From Amorphophallus konjac (taxonomy: Eukaryota > Streptophyta > Magnoliopsida > Alismatales > Araceae), in the NCBI GenBank assembly GCA_022559845.1, contig CM040125.1:286922200-286986199 (forward strand): a stretch of DNA of 64,000 nt, in the 5' to 3' direction. A program made the translations under genes and the position numbers. Of the stretch, positions 43,891 to 55,681 are shown piece by piece; within the stretch, counting starts at the first letter, position 1, and each line of letters starts with the position of its first letter. The notes beneath the pieces were generated by a model. The model was not told the DNA's origin and made no database searches. It saw only the letters and a list, made by a program, of their open reading frames with translations.

Positions 43891-45903
43891 ATCCTTCTTT
43901 CTCAGGTCTGAAAAGAGTTCTTTATTCCCGATCGTATGTCTAGAACAGCCACTGTCCAGATACCACTTTGTCTATTTGGCTCTCATGCAGACCTGCACAT
44001 TCAAAGACTATTCTCAAATGTTTTTAGGTACTCAAGCAAGCTTGGGTCCCACAGTGTTAGCTTTGGTAGAACCATGAGATTTCTTGTATTTTCTTTCAAA
44101 CAATTCATCATCAGCTTTCATTGTATTGCATGCATACATTGAGTGGCCGATCATTCCACAGTAAAAACAAGTCACATGAGATTTTCTAAAATTATTCCTT
44201 CTATATCCATAAAATCTATCAACATTTGAATCACACCATGTGTTAACATTAGAGTAATGGACTGGACCAACAGAATTTTGAAGTTTGTTGTTCACATAAG
44301 ACTTTTTCTTCATGGGCATATAGTCCACACCATTCTCAACTTTTTTGGGTTTTTCATCCTCAACTTCATCAACTTTTTGTTTCCCTTTTACTTCTCTCTC
44401 TACAATGGTTTTCAACCTTTTCAGCTCATCATTCAAGATGTTGAAGTTTATTTCAATGTCTTTCTTACTTTTCTCACATGCATCCAATTTTGATTTTGTT
44501 TCATTCAATTGTTTCAACATGTCTTCATTTTTAGATTTTATAGTTTCCAAACTCTTATGTGCACCTTGTTTTTCAACTTCAAGACAACTTATCTCATCTT
44601 CAAACAAGGTCATCTTAGAAAACAATTCCTCTTTATCATGTTTGAGTTTTTCAATAGCCTGTTGGAATACAACACATTTATCACATGAATTATTGAACTG
44701 AAAAATATCATGAAATTTCTTTTCCAATTTTTTGTTCTCACTCTTGAGTTTCTTATAGCTCTCATATAGATCAGCACAAACACATTCCCATTGATCAACA
44801 ATAATATTTTCAGAGTCGAAGTTTACCTGTTCTTCTTCATCTTCTCCAGCCATCAAGCAAAGATTGTGTACAATCTCCTCCAGCTCATTTTCTTCAGCTT
44901 CGGTGTTCGATTCCTCTTTGTCATCATCACTCCTTGTAGCCCTCATAGCTTTGGGCTTTTTGTCTTTTCCTTTCTTCATTTTCTTCCGAAGCTCAGGGCA
45001 CTCACCTCTCATATGCCCAACTTTCTTGCATTCATAACATATAATTTATTCTTTCTTGTTAAATTGTCTCTTCTTTGAAGCATTTTTTCTAAGAAATCTT
45101 CTTGGGAAAGTTCCTTCCCTCCTTGCTTTCCTGAAATACTTTCTAGCGCGATTAGTCACCAGAGCCATGAACTCCTCCATATCACTATCACCCGGTGACT
45201 CTTCACCGCTTTCTTCTGAAGTGACTGAATAAACCTTCAATGCGATAGTCTTCCTTTTCTTGCTCTCTTCCTCAGCTGGCTTCATGATGTTAATTTCACA
45301 TGTCATCAGCAACCTGATCAATTGATCCACTGTGAGTGTGGTGAGATCCTTCGAGTCCTCGATGACAGTTGCCTTAGTGTGCCACTGCGGTGAGAGTGAC
45401 CGCATCACTTTCCTGACCAGATCTTGATTCGTGTACTCCTTTCCTAAGGATTTTAATCCGTTCGTGATCTCACTCAGTCTTGCATACATCTCGCTTATAC
45501 TCTCCTCAGGCTTCATTATGAACAATTCATATTCTCGTACAAGCAGATTCACCTTCGTCTCACTGACTTCTGAAGTGCCTTCATAGATCAGTCATAGCTT
45601 CTCCCACATCTCCTACGTAGACGAGCACATTGAAACATGTGAGTACTCATGTGGATCTATTGCACACTGGATGATATTCACAGCCTTATAATTCAAGCAT
45701 GATTTCTTAATTTGTTCCTCATTCCATTTATCTTCATCCGGAGGTAACTGATATGGTCCTTTGCTGACCACCCTCCAGACATCAAACTCATGTGCTCTTA
45801 AGAACACAGTCATTCGATTTTTCCACTACGGGTAGTTTTTCCCGTCAAAATATGGTGGATGATGGATCGAATGTCCTTCGGGAACCATTCCTTTGTTAGC
45901 CAT
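43891..45903 (-). pseudogene. gag: Element S gag and protease active site
   Basis: The likely start is ATG 45901-45903. One frame runs through the capsid-like region (VREYELFIMKPEESISEMYARL, about 45485-45550), a zinc knuckle CYECKKVGHMRGEC (about 45000-45045), a long coiled coil (44350-44800) and a second knuckle CFYCGMIGHSMYAC (about 44130-44170). It reaches the protease motif WYLDSGCSRHTIG (43938-43971). Stops near 45830, 45610, 45598, 45046, 44032 and 43975 break it, without a frameshift. Two knuckles separated by a coiled coil fit the large Sirevirus gag. Confidence 0.85.
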
Positions 45904-45961
45904 GAAAGATATAATGGATCTTTTCTCTACAATCGCAAGATTAATTAAAGATCAGAGACCT

Positions 45962-45973
45962 GCTCTGATACCA
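45962..45973 (-). other. Element S primer-binding site
   Basis: The minus strand reads tggtatcagagc, 2 bp inside the 5' LTR, complementary to initiator tRNA-Met. Confidence 0.88.
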
Positions 45974-45975
45974 AT

Positions 45976-47821
45976 TGTTGGTCCCAAGTATACCAGATCG
46001 TTGACAAGAAGGGGGGGTTGAATTGTCCCCCAGCGGAATTTAGATTTTAAAAGAAATTGTTGCACTAAAATTAAGTTGATAGATGGATCTAACTCAACTC
46101 AAGCTAAGATAGAGATTGATGTGATTCACTTTGTCTCCCAGTCACACTCGACTAAGCATGAAAACATAAGCAATCAAACCACAACCAACATTCACACAGT
46201 GCGAGAGAACTTTTAGGTGGTTCGGCAGGACCTTCACGTCCTCCTACATCCACCCCTCACCAAAATGGTGAGGATTCACTTGCTCCAATAAGAGCGCACA
46301 TGGAGTGTTACCTCCAACACACACACGGAGACTTCATCTCCAGAACAAACCAACGACTGGATCTAAAAATCACACACACACGCTGTCGAAATTACAGCAA
46401 ACCTCACACGACCGTGCACAGATAGTCACACACATAGAGTTACTATAAAATCAGAGACAAAAAAATGAATGTTCAAGGTAAATGAATCAACGGAATGATA
46501 ATCAAGGAAATCTCCCTGATCCGTAGTGAAAAAGCTCCAGGAGAGGTACGATCTCGATGCAGCTTTGTCTTCTTCGATCCTCTCATTCTCTTCGAGTTTC
46601 TTCAAGCTCTTGATACTTGAAAACAAGCTTACGCAGTATCTCTCTCTATTTCTTCTACTCGATCTCATAGATCTCACTCTTTCAGATTTTTCACGAATGC
46701 TCCTTTTTCCCGCTCTTTTTTAATTCTTCCAGCTCTCTATCTTTTCATCTTCGAGAAGGGCTTGTATTTATAAGACGGAAAACTTGAATTTCCAGAAATA
46801 TTCTTATCCATAAGAAAATCTTTCTATTGGTCCAAGTGTTAAGAACCTTCTAAGAGAATGCCACGTGCCTAGGAAGGTGTGCCAAGTTACCTTGGATCAC
46901 GTGTCAAGATGACTGGGCTTTGAAGACTTGTGACTGGCATAAGTTTTAACGGGCTTGGCTATTTGTGAGTCTTGACAACCTATTATTCACCCTTATCTCT
47001 TATATGTCAGCTATAGGGACTTATTTTTCACCCTTAGTCTATAAGACATGTCTCCTTTGCCTTCATTTGCTTCTTTGCGAACTTCAACCTCCATAGAGTC
47101 GACTCCCGAAGCATGTTGAGTCGACTTCACTTCTTGGCTTTTCAAACTATTAGCCCTGTCACATATTTTTCATCCTTCCGGATCTATAATACACCCTTAT
47201 CTCTTATTTGTCGGCCTTAGCTAGTCATTTATCACCCTTATCGCCCTGAGCCATCGCCTTTGAAAAGTCCTTCTCTGCTTAAACCATCGCCATCACTTAT
47301 TTTTCACCGTTGCGAGATATTATACACCCTTGTTCACCTATTTGTCCTCCTTAATTCCAATTTGTCACCCTTATTCATTTGTTACCAGTGATGCTTCCTT
47401 CTTCAGCTTAACTGGCTTGGTAGCATGGCTACGTAGACGCACAGAGAGTGCTACATCAACGTAACAATGTGGAACTTGTTCACTTCAGCCTCATTTCTCA
47501 TTCTTCAGCCGGATGACCTATTTGTCAGACGTAAATATCCATTTGTCACCCGAAACACTTATTTTTCACCTTTAAGAATCTATTTGACACCTGTAAACTG
47601 CTATTTGACACCCTTAGCTTCTTCAGCTGGCGGGTGAGCTCGAGTCGACTTGTTGGCTTCTGAAGTCGACTTGAAATCACTTTTTCTCCGAAATTTGACC
47701 ATGTATGAGCAAAGTAAACACACCCTTGATTAGAAAACATTCTTCCATGATCATCACAATATGCACACACAATTTGTCATCATTAAAACCTAATCATCAA
47801 AATCAACATGGAGATCCAACA
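45976..47821 (-). repeat. Element S 5' LTR
   Basis: 1846 bp, exactly the length of the 3' LTR. It carries the TATA box at 46765-46772 (minus) and the same run of tatttgtcaccc-type motifs at 46960-47620. Confidence 0.92.
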
Positions 47822-47826
47822 ACGAT

Positions 47827-48100
47827 GATGTCAAAGGGTCAATGGTGGTTTGTTCATCGGCATGGGGTAAATGCCGAAGCAAAAAGAAATGTTTATTTTA
47901 GCAGTATAGGCGTAAGGCCTCTACCGGAGGGTTTAAGCATCAACCCTGACGATGATGTCAAAGTGTCGACATAGGTTTGTTCATCGGCATGGGGTAAAAG
48001 CCGAAGCAAAGGAATGTTTGTTTTAGAAGTATAAACATATGGCCTATACCGGAGGGTTTAAGCATTGACCATGACGATGATGTCAAAGGGTCAACGAAGG
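47827..48100 (+). repeat. 125-bp tandem array, right part
   Basis: Continuation of the array at 37085-37616. Landmarks lie at 47913 and 48038 (125 bp apart). The step across the removed Sirevirus is about 127 bp, so the array was continuous before the insertion. Confidence 0.85.
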
Positions 48101-48784
48101 TTTCAGATTTCCCGGCGGGACATATGATGGATATCTTGCCAGGAAGTTTCGTGACTATGGGTAGAAAACATAAGTTCGAGGAAAGCGAATGATGACTGAT
48201 TAATTTTTTATTACCAGATTACTGACCCAAGCGCCCTTTCCAATTTTCGTCGGAGCCAGCCCCTTCTTACTTTTAGCCATGCACCCTTTCAAGTTTTCAC
48301 GTGGCAGGGTACCCTATTTTGCCCGTAGCACCCTCTCGGGTTTTCGCCACAGTCGAGTTTTAGCCATTTTTGTCCTCGCTCAACAGAATACTTGAGCAAG
48401 TCTGGCGGGGCACCTCTATTTTAAGCCCCACTTTTTTTTTGTTGAAAAATGCATGCGGGTCAAGGTGTAGTGTTCGAACCCAAGGAGTAGATTAGTTCAT
48501 GCTTGGATTTAAATGGGGGCACGTAGCCGTTTTCTCGATAATGCCTTTGCAAAGGACAAAGGATTTAAGCATTGATCTTAGACGAAAAGCCCAAATCAAT
48601 GAGGTCATATGTACGGCGGCTTGGGCACGAAGCTGTTTGCCAGAAAATGTATTGTTCATTGATGTGGGGTTAACGTCAACGCTAAGGATGAAAAGGTTTA
48701 AGTATTGATTTAGATGAAAGGTACAAATCAATGAAGATGCACATATAGCGGCTAAGGCACAAAGCCGTTTGCTGGAAAGGGTAT
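48101..48784 (+). other. Diverged continuation of the repeat region
   Basis: No gene seen. Two looser units of roughly 135 bp (around 48550 and 48690) share ttaagcattgat, caaatcaatga and gcacgaagctgtttgc motifs with one another and with the 125-bp array. Between 48230 and 48370 three phrases of the type accct-ttc-agttttc recur. Confidence 0.4.
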
Positions 48785-50427
48785 TGATGAGGACATCAAA
48801 GTGCGGACTCGGTGGCCCAAACCTTTTGGTGGAGAGGTCGCTCTCGACCCTTGGCCCATTGGGTCGGGCCCGACAATGCTAAATTTTTTTTCTCTTTTTA
48901 TTATGATGTGGTTTCTTTTTATTTAGCATTTAGTTCTTAATGGGTCAGCTAATTGGGCCCAAAAGGCTACATTAGCTAGTGGGTCTAGTTAAGGGTCGTA
49001 GGTTGCTTAATGTCACCCCCGAGATAGCGGGGTCTTTTTTTCATTTGTTAGGGATAATTAATGTCTTTTGTAACCCCCTCGCTTCTCCTATAAATAGGGG
49101 ACCCAGGGCCCTCATTTTGGAAGAGTGAATTATTGAATGAAAAATATTATTTCAAGGAAAATCGCTTGGCTTATCTCCCCTCCCTCCCTCTCTTGTGCAA
49201 AATCCCCCCCTCTCTCTCTTTCTCCTTATCTCTCTTGGGATCGCAATTCCCCTCCCTCCTCTCTCTTGGCTGTGGCCCTCATCCCCTCCCAGCTTCCTTG
49301 CCACATCGGCCTCCCTTCCCTCAATCCCTCCAAGAATCTCTCCCTCTTTCCTAATCCAAAAGCCAGCGCCCATTCCCTCTCTCTTAATCACTTTCCTAAT
49401 CCAACTAGAATTCAAATTCTATCTCCTATTTTCTATCCCCCCTTCCACCAAATTAAATCATTACTTCCTAAAATCCCTGCCACCTCAGCTAAATCAGGAG
49501 AATCTCCTAAACTCCCTCCCCCATTCTAGCAGCTGCACCCCCTTCCTCACCCTCAACCTAGGTCGCACCCCCCTTTCTCCAGCCAAACCCTAGCACGCCC
49601 CTCCCTCTTCTCCACATTCTAGGCCTCCTCTGCCCCTCTCCAAGCCCTCTCCCACGTCCTCCCACCCTCCAGGAAGTCCCATGCCGCATTGGCAACCCAC
49701 CACCATCACCCACCATCCCCAAGTTACAGATCTATACCCGCTGGTCCTGCAGATCCGTGAGCAGAACCTGAGCACCTATTGCAGACTTCCTCCCAGCATC
49801 CTCGGGGCGATTCTGGTCTTGCCCTTCCTTGGGTTCGATCCTGTCCAAGTCTACTTTGCAACACGACAAGTCTCGCCTCAATCCGACGTCGACAACGGCC
49901 GTGGCACTCGTTTCTGTGGGACTGCGTTGAATATGTGAAGTCCAGTTCGCACAGAACGCGAACACAAGTTGCAGAGTTCACCACGTCTGTCCTGCTGCGT
50001 CACTGTCATGTCCTTCCTCTGGGACGACTCTCTCCTCGTCCTTGATGCATCCTAACAGGTTTGTACGTATTCAGAGCCTTGAGCAGGTCGTACCGACCCG
50101 CACCGTAGGACCGCACCTGTCTGCGAACCTATTTTCCAGAACCCCAGTTCTTGGACGACCACGCCTAGTTCGGTGATCAGATGATGCTCTCCTTTTTACG
50201 GTACGTAGAGGGATCTGTCCGGCATCGCCTCCCACTGGTCTTGCTTCGTTTCGACTTCTTTGGAGTTCACCCCGACCTCTGCAAGCGGACTGCGCAGACC
50301 AGTCTTGTGGGACAGAATTGCACAGTCGGATCTCTCGGCCTCCACCGCCTCCCAGCAGCCTCGGAACGCCGTCAAATTCTCAGGAGTACTTCTGCATGTC
50401 ATCTACAACGTGTGGATGCTAACAGCA
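48785..50427 (+). repeat. Element G: chromovirus-like LTR (partial or solo)
   Basis: It begins tgatgaggacatcaaag, like the LTR start of C (tgatggaggcatcat), and contains the same layout: a gggccc-containing upstream part, a TATA box (49089-49096), a leader with gaattattgaatgaaaaat, then CT-rich sequence (49150-49650) and a GC-rich half. It is interrupted or ends at 50427, where a Tekay-type LTR begins. The open frames in it are low-complexity. No partner LTR or interior is in the window. Confidence 0.5.
49089..49096 (+). promoter_or_regulatory. TATA box in element G LTR
   Basis: tataaata in cctataaataggggaccc, followed about 30-40 bp later by a leader-like stretch. Confidence 0.65.
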
Positions 50428-51350
50428 TGTCACGTCCCGAGCGCAGAAGGAACCCGGTACGCATGACAAGTTTATATCGATCATGTCAATCAAAGCACAA
50501 GGAAATTCGACACAAAGATAGAGGGCGCGAAGATAAGGTAATATAATAACATCCATAATTAAATTCCATAATTTAACCAATTAACCACAACGACGGTATT
50601 CCCAATCCATAATGTCAACCATCCAAATTAAATCACAAGGCTACAAGCCTTAACAAGTTTCCATAATTAGATCCAAACGATAAAAAGGTAAAATGACATA
50701 GGACTCAATAAAAGGACAAGACACGACAAGATACGACTCGGCAACGGCTAGACATTGGGAAGCTCTACGCTCTTCACTCGGTCTCATTGCCATCCGATTA
50801 ATTGTCGCTATCTGAGTTATCGAAAAAATGTTGGAATGAAACTGGGTGAGCGAACGCTCAATAGGAATTATATCTCAAGAATAAGCAATTCTTTAAGTAA
50901 TTACATGTTGCGTGCAATGCAGGTATAGCTATGCATGATGAATGAGTAAGATATCGAGAACTTTAGAGATGAATTACGCATGATTTCAAGGTAACAATAA
51001 GGTACTATCAAGTTTTTGCACTATATTCAAGGGAGATAACATCAAGTGAGTCAAGCATGTATTATCAAGTTCATGTTACTAGAGTTTGGCTATTTCAATC
51101 AAGCAAGTACTCACCCGTTCTGGGCCACGCAAGTCAAGTCACGTCAAGTCAAGTCAAGTCAAGCACTAGTTCAAGAGAGAGTGGGATGCCATAAATCTAG
51201 AACGATACGTACTCTGGTGCAATGCTACATCATGGTCAATCAACTCCCATGGGCAGAAGTACTTTCGGGTGCTTCTCCCAGGACCAGACCGAGCCCTATT
51301 AATGCCAGGCATTGAGTCATGTTAAGTATATAGACATCCGCTATAGTTAT
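50428..51350 (-). repeat. Older Tekay-like LTR fragment
   Basis: It starts tgtcacgtcccgagcgcagaagg and follows the same order of landmarks as the LTR of T (gagcgaacgctcaataggaat, ctcccatgggcagaagtac, ccaggaccagaccg), but it is much diverged. Element T begins at 51351, so T inserted into this LTR. The last five bases (gttat, 51346-51350) are the expected TSD; the other copy would be outside the window. Confidence 0.7.
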
Positions 51351-52649
51351 TGTCACACCCCGAGCGCGGAAGATTACCCGGAGGCGTGACACGTCTATAT
51401 AGATCGTGTCAATCATGTAAATATCAGAGTGTGCAATTGACTAGGATTTAACTCGAAGTTAATACAATTAGGATGAGCTGACAATTGATACAACTAACCC
51501 AATGACAATTACATACATATCCAAGTCCAACTACTAGGCTTCAAGCCCTTATTACAATTATTGGACTAACACAGCTGACATCTGACATAACTTGATATGA
51601 CTGACATAAATGAAATTACAATAACACCATTTACACAAGTACAATTTACAAGATAACAAGATAACTCTATTTTTTACACTCATCACTCCGACTCATTCCC
51701 TTCCGAGTTCTGGCTGATATCTGAATTTCCTGGAAAGGTTAGAAAACAACTAGATGAGCGAATCGCTCAGTAGGATTTACATCTCAAATTTTAACATGCT
51801 TTAAGTGAATTACACATTCATTTAATGTACGTAACCTATGCATGCAGACAGATAGATATCAAAGAATTGTAAAATCGACGGAAGTAGAAAGTGAGAGTAT
51901 ATAGATTTCACAATTTCAAGCAGCAGTGGCAAGTGATAGTAAATGATGTCAAGTCAGTGATAACTGAATAGCAACATGTTATTCAAGCTAGTAACTGAGT
52001 AGAAACATGTTATTCAAGCTAGTAATAGTAAGCAAAGTAGTTTCAAGTGTATAACTGGAATTGGCTATTTATAATGCATTCAAGTAAGCACTTTTACCCT
52101 TTTGCGGGTCTCAAGTCAATCAATCAAGTAATATCATGAGAATGAGTGGAATGTCTAAAGTCTAGCAAGTAAGTACTTCGGTGCAATGCCAAACACTGTG
52201 GTCAATAAACTCCCATGGGCACAAGTACCTTCGGGTGCTCCCCCCAGGACCAGACCGGGCCCTATATGCACAACATTTATCATGTATGTTGACATCCACT
52301 CTCATTTATAGCCAATGTGAAATTTCAAGGTTTGACCAGTATGATATATAAGGTGGAATTATGGAATGGAATCCAAGGGCGCATTGATGTGTAGGGATGA
52401 ACTAGGAGTGGAAACCAGTAACGTTTGATACACGGAAAAATTAGATAAGAGAGGTGCCTTATGGGCCACCTGACAATTTTAGAAATGACATCCTTACTGT
52501 GGGATGCCCTTCCTGGGAATTATATAGGATTCAGAGGACCCTGTCAGGAGTTAAAAATCACCTCTCCGGCTGCCATCTATCAGTGGAGATGGCAAAAGTG
52601 AAAGCCTAATGATCACGTTAACGTAATGAGCTAGCTGGGTCGACTCAAT

Positions 52650-53430
52650 AGTTCATTGCGTCAACTCATCAGCTCATCGCGTCAACTCATCAGTTCACCG
52701 CGTCAACTCATCAGTTCGCCGCGTCAACGCGATGAACTGGCAGGGTCGACTCATCAGTTCATTTTCACAGACAGGGTCAACTCATCAGTTCATTTTTATT
52801 GGCAGGGTCGACTCATTAGTTCAAATCTGTTGGCAGGGTCGACTCATCAGTTCATTTTCATAGGCAGGGTCGACTCACTAGTTCATTTTCATAGGCAGGG
52901 TCGACTCATCAGTTCATATGAACAGTACTGCGTCAACTCATCCATCAGGCTGCGTCAACTCATCCATCAGGCAGAGTCGACTCATCAGTTCAATTTCCAG
53001 CTCACAGGGTTGACTCATCAGTTCATATGAACAGTACTGCGTCAACTCATCCATCAGGCTGCGTCGACTCATCAGTTCAATTTCCAGCTCACAGGGTTGA
53101 CTCATCAGTTCATATGAACAGTACTGCGTCAACTCATCCATCAGGCTGCGTCAACTCATCAGTTCAATTTCCAGCTCACAGGGTTGACTCATCAGTTCAT
53201 ATGAACAGTACTGCGTCAACTCATCCATCAGGCAGACTCGACTCATCAGTTCAATTTCCAGCTCACAGGGTTGACTCATCAGTTCATATGAACAGTACTG
53301 CGTCAACTCATCCATCAGACTGCGTCTACTCATCAGTTCAATTTCCAGCTCACAGGGTTGACTCATCAGTTCATATGAACAGTACTGCGTCAACTCATCC
53401 ATCAGGCAGAGTCGACTCATCAGTTTTGTT
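52650..53430 (+). repeat. Tandem repeats in element T LTR: short units then 87-bp units
   Basis: From 52650 to 52920 short units of about 30 bp repeat cgactcatcagttcat. From about 53008, five 87-bp units follow; gttcatatgaac starts at 53021, 53108, 53195, 53282 and 53369. Because 87 is divisible by 3, the repeats keep several frames open and produce meaningless ORFs on both strands. Confidence 0.9.
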
Positions 53431-54034
53431 CCCTAGTTTTCATGCCCTTCCAATCCTCCTTTCACTCTGAGTTCTTCACAAAAGTTCTTCCCCTCTTGTA
53501 GATACAGATTTTCTTATTTTACCATATCCTCTAATTCTTCTTAGTTTTTAAGTTATAATTAATTTTCTACGGTTCTGATTTTTTACTCAGTAACTGTTCG
53601 CCTACGCCTATAGATCTCGTTTTTTCACATTTTTCACCTTCTTCCTCTTATTTTCTCTCTCTGCACTCTTCATGAAACTTCTTCCTAACCTTCCAATCTA
53701 CGACTTTCTCTTCTTGCACACATTCTCATTCTCTCTAGATTTTTCATTATTCTCCTTCTTATAACCCTATATTTTCAATATCATTTCATTGTGCTTTCAA
53801 CTGGGTCCTTTTCCACTTGGCCTCTTTCAACTTGGTCTTTTTCCACATTTTTCATCCTCTTGACTACAATTTCTTCTTTCACTATTTTCAGACTTTAGTT
53901 TCTCTTATATAACATTTTTAACATGGTGGTTTTAGTTTCACAGAAATTGACAAATGACAGGCCCTTTACTAAAGCATGAACTATATCAAATATAGATATT
54001 AGCTAATACATACTAATCGTCCTAGATTTAAGCT

Positions 54035-55390
54035 GACACATGCTAATTATTCTAGATATGAGACTAATACTTACTAATACTTGTTAATACTTGCTAATAC
54101 TTGCTAATTATTTTAGATATAAAGCTAATACATGCTAATCATTTCAAGTATGAAGCTAATGCATGCTAATCATCCTAAATTTAAGCCAACACATGTTAAT
54201 CATTCTAGATATGAGACTAATACTTGCTAATACTTGCTAATTATTCTGGGTATAAAGTTAATACGTGCTAATTATCTTAGGTGTGAAGCTAAGGCATACT
54301 AATCATCCTAGACTTAAGTCAACACATGCTTTAAAAACACTAAAATCGCATGAAAATGAGCCTAATACTAAAGGCCTAGACTAATCATCCTAGATTAGCT
54401 ACTAATTTAGTTAAAAGTTGAGAACACCTACCTCTGTGAAGTTCGTAGCAACAGAACCCCTCTAGCAAAGCTTTGCCCCAACCTCAACTAGCCTAGAATG
54501 GGAATGGGGGTAGCAAAAGGGGATGTTATAGGGTCTAGTATGAACGGATAGGGGACAAGATCTGAAATAATGAGTCTTTACAGTTTGTACAGACTGGAGA
54601 GATAAGAGATAGGCTGGAGAGATAAGAGATAATTGTTTGGACATCTAACCCATGGCCCAATTCGTAAGTGCAAGATTAGCTTATATCATATAATTATTTG
54701 GCAAAAAAGGTAGACACATGCTAATTATTCTAGGTATGAGACTAATACTTACTAATACTTGTTAATACTTGCTAATACTTGCTAATTATTTTAGATATAA
54801 AGCTAATACATGCTAATCATTTCAAGTATGAAGCTAATGCATGCTAATCATCCTAAATTTAAGCCAACACATGTTAATCATTCTAGATATGAGACTAATA
54901 CTTGCTAATACTTGCTAATTATTCTGGGTATAAAGTTAATACGTGCTAATTATCTTAGGTGTGAAGCTAAGGCATACTAATCATCCTAGACTTAAGTCAA
55001 CACATGCTTTAAAAACACTAAAATCGCATGGAAATGAGCCTAATACTAAAGGCCTAGACTAATCATCCTAGATTAGCTACTAATTTAGTTAAAAGTTGAG
55101 AACACCTACCTCTGTGAAGTTCGTAGCAACGGAACCCCTCTAGCAAAGCTTTGCCCCAACCTCAACTAGCCTAGAATGGGAATGGGGGTAGCAAAAGGGG
55201 ATGTTATAGGGTCTAGTATGAACGGATAGGGGACAAGATCTGAAATAATGAGTCTTTACAGTTTGTACAGACTGGAGAGATAAGAGATAGGCTGGAGAGA
55301 TAAGAGATAATTGTTTGGACATCTAACCCATGGCCCAATTCGTAAGTGCAAGATTAGCTTATATCATATAATTATTTGGCAAAAAAGGTA
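54035..55390 (+). repeat. 678-bp tandem duplication in element T LTR
   Basis: Two adjacent copies (about 54035-54712 and 54713-55390) are nearly identical. The shift of 678 bp is fixed by landmarks such as the agcaaagctttgcccc stretch at 54463 and 55141. The junction lies in gacacatgctaattattc. Within each unit, ctaatacttgctaat-type motifs also repeat. Confidence 0.85.
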
Positions 55391-55396
55391 GATACA

Positions 55397-55465
55397 TGGT
55401 GGATGCTAAGATTTGAACCCTGGTCATTAGATTGGAAGGCAAGCTACTTAACCAACTACACTAGG
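55397..55465 (-). repeat. Degenerate tRNA-like segment in element T LTR
   Basis: On the minus strand a tagtgtagttggtta segment resembles a Pol III A box, then cttgccttccaat resembles a tRNA-Gly anticodon region, then gggttcaaatc resembles a B box, in the right order and spacing. The stems do not pair well, so it is not a functional tRNA. It is either a tRNA-derived SINE head or a captured tRNA piece. Confidence 0.45.
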
Positions 55466-55627
55466 AAGTCACTTGTTAAGTGAATAACCTTTATATATGA
55501 TAACTTCATGTTCCTACTTCTTACATAAACTACCTAAATAGTTTATCTAATATTATTTTATTTTATTTTATTTTTATTTGAAAAATATTGATAATAATAA
55601 TAAAAAAAATTTATACGGGGTGCTACA

Positions 55628-55641
55628 CCCTCCCCTACTTA
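55628..55641 (-). other. Element T polypurine tract
   Basis: The minus strand reads aagtaggggaggg directly before the 3' LTR start TGTAGCACC. Confidence 0.75.
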
Positions 55642-55681
55642 AAAGAATTTGGTCCCCAAATTCAATTGTATAAGGATAAAT

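Larger units (their letters stand above)
37617..47821 (-). mobile_element. Element S: Sirevirus (Ty1/copia) retrotransposon
   Basis: This is a complete 10205-bp element with two 1846-bp LTRs (37617-39462 and 45976-47821) and a perfect TSD acgat (37612-37616 and 47822-47826). The minus-strand order is gag, protease, integrase, RT, RNase H, which is the copia arrangement. Sirevirus affiliation rests on the gag and RNase H sequence style, the ttgttgg LTR ends, the aaaaagggggagat polypurine tract and a long non-coding stretch before the 3' LTR with extra polypurine tracts. Multiple stops and one frameshift disable it. Confidence 0.92.
51351..55627 (-). repeat. Element T 3' LTR
   Basis: The plus strand starts tgtcacaccccgagc and ends gggtgctaca, so the minus strand begins TGTAGCACCCC next to the polypurine tract. 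It contains a 33-to-87-bp tandem region (52640-53430), a 678-bp duplication (about 54035-55390) and a tRNA-like segment (about 55397-55465). I found no coding sequence in it. Confidence 0.9.

Noticed and set aside
49137..50546. Several 80-130-codon plus-strand frames after the TATA box at 49089
   Set aside because: They are CT-rich or overlapping in different frames, with no recognisable domain. They match the LTR leader pattern seen in element C.
53027..53470. Apparent repetitive protein with a 29-residue unit, and its mirror at 53151-53420
   Set aside because: It is produced by the 87-bp tandem repeat, whose length is divisible by three. It lies in a non-coding LTR.
54462..54644. 60-codon frame occurring twice identically (also 55140-55322)
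   Set aside because: The identity is explained by the 678-bp duplication. There is no domain, and it lies inside an LTR.
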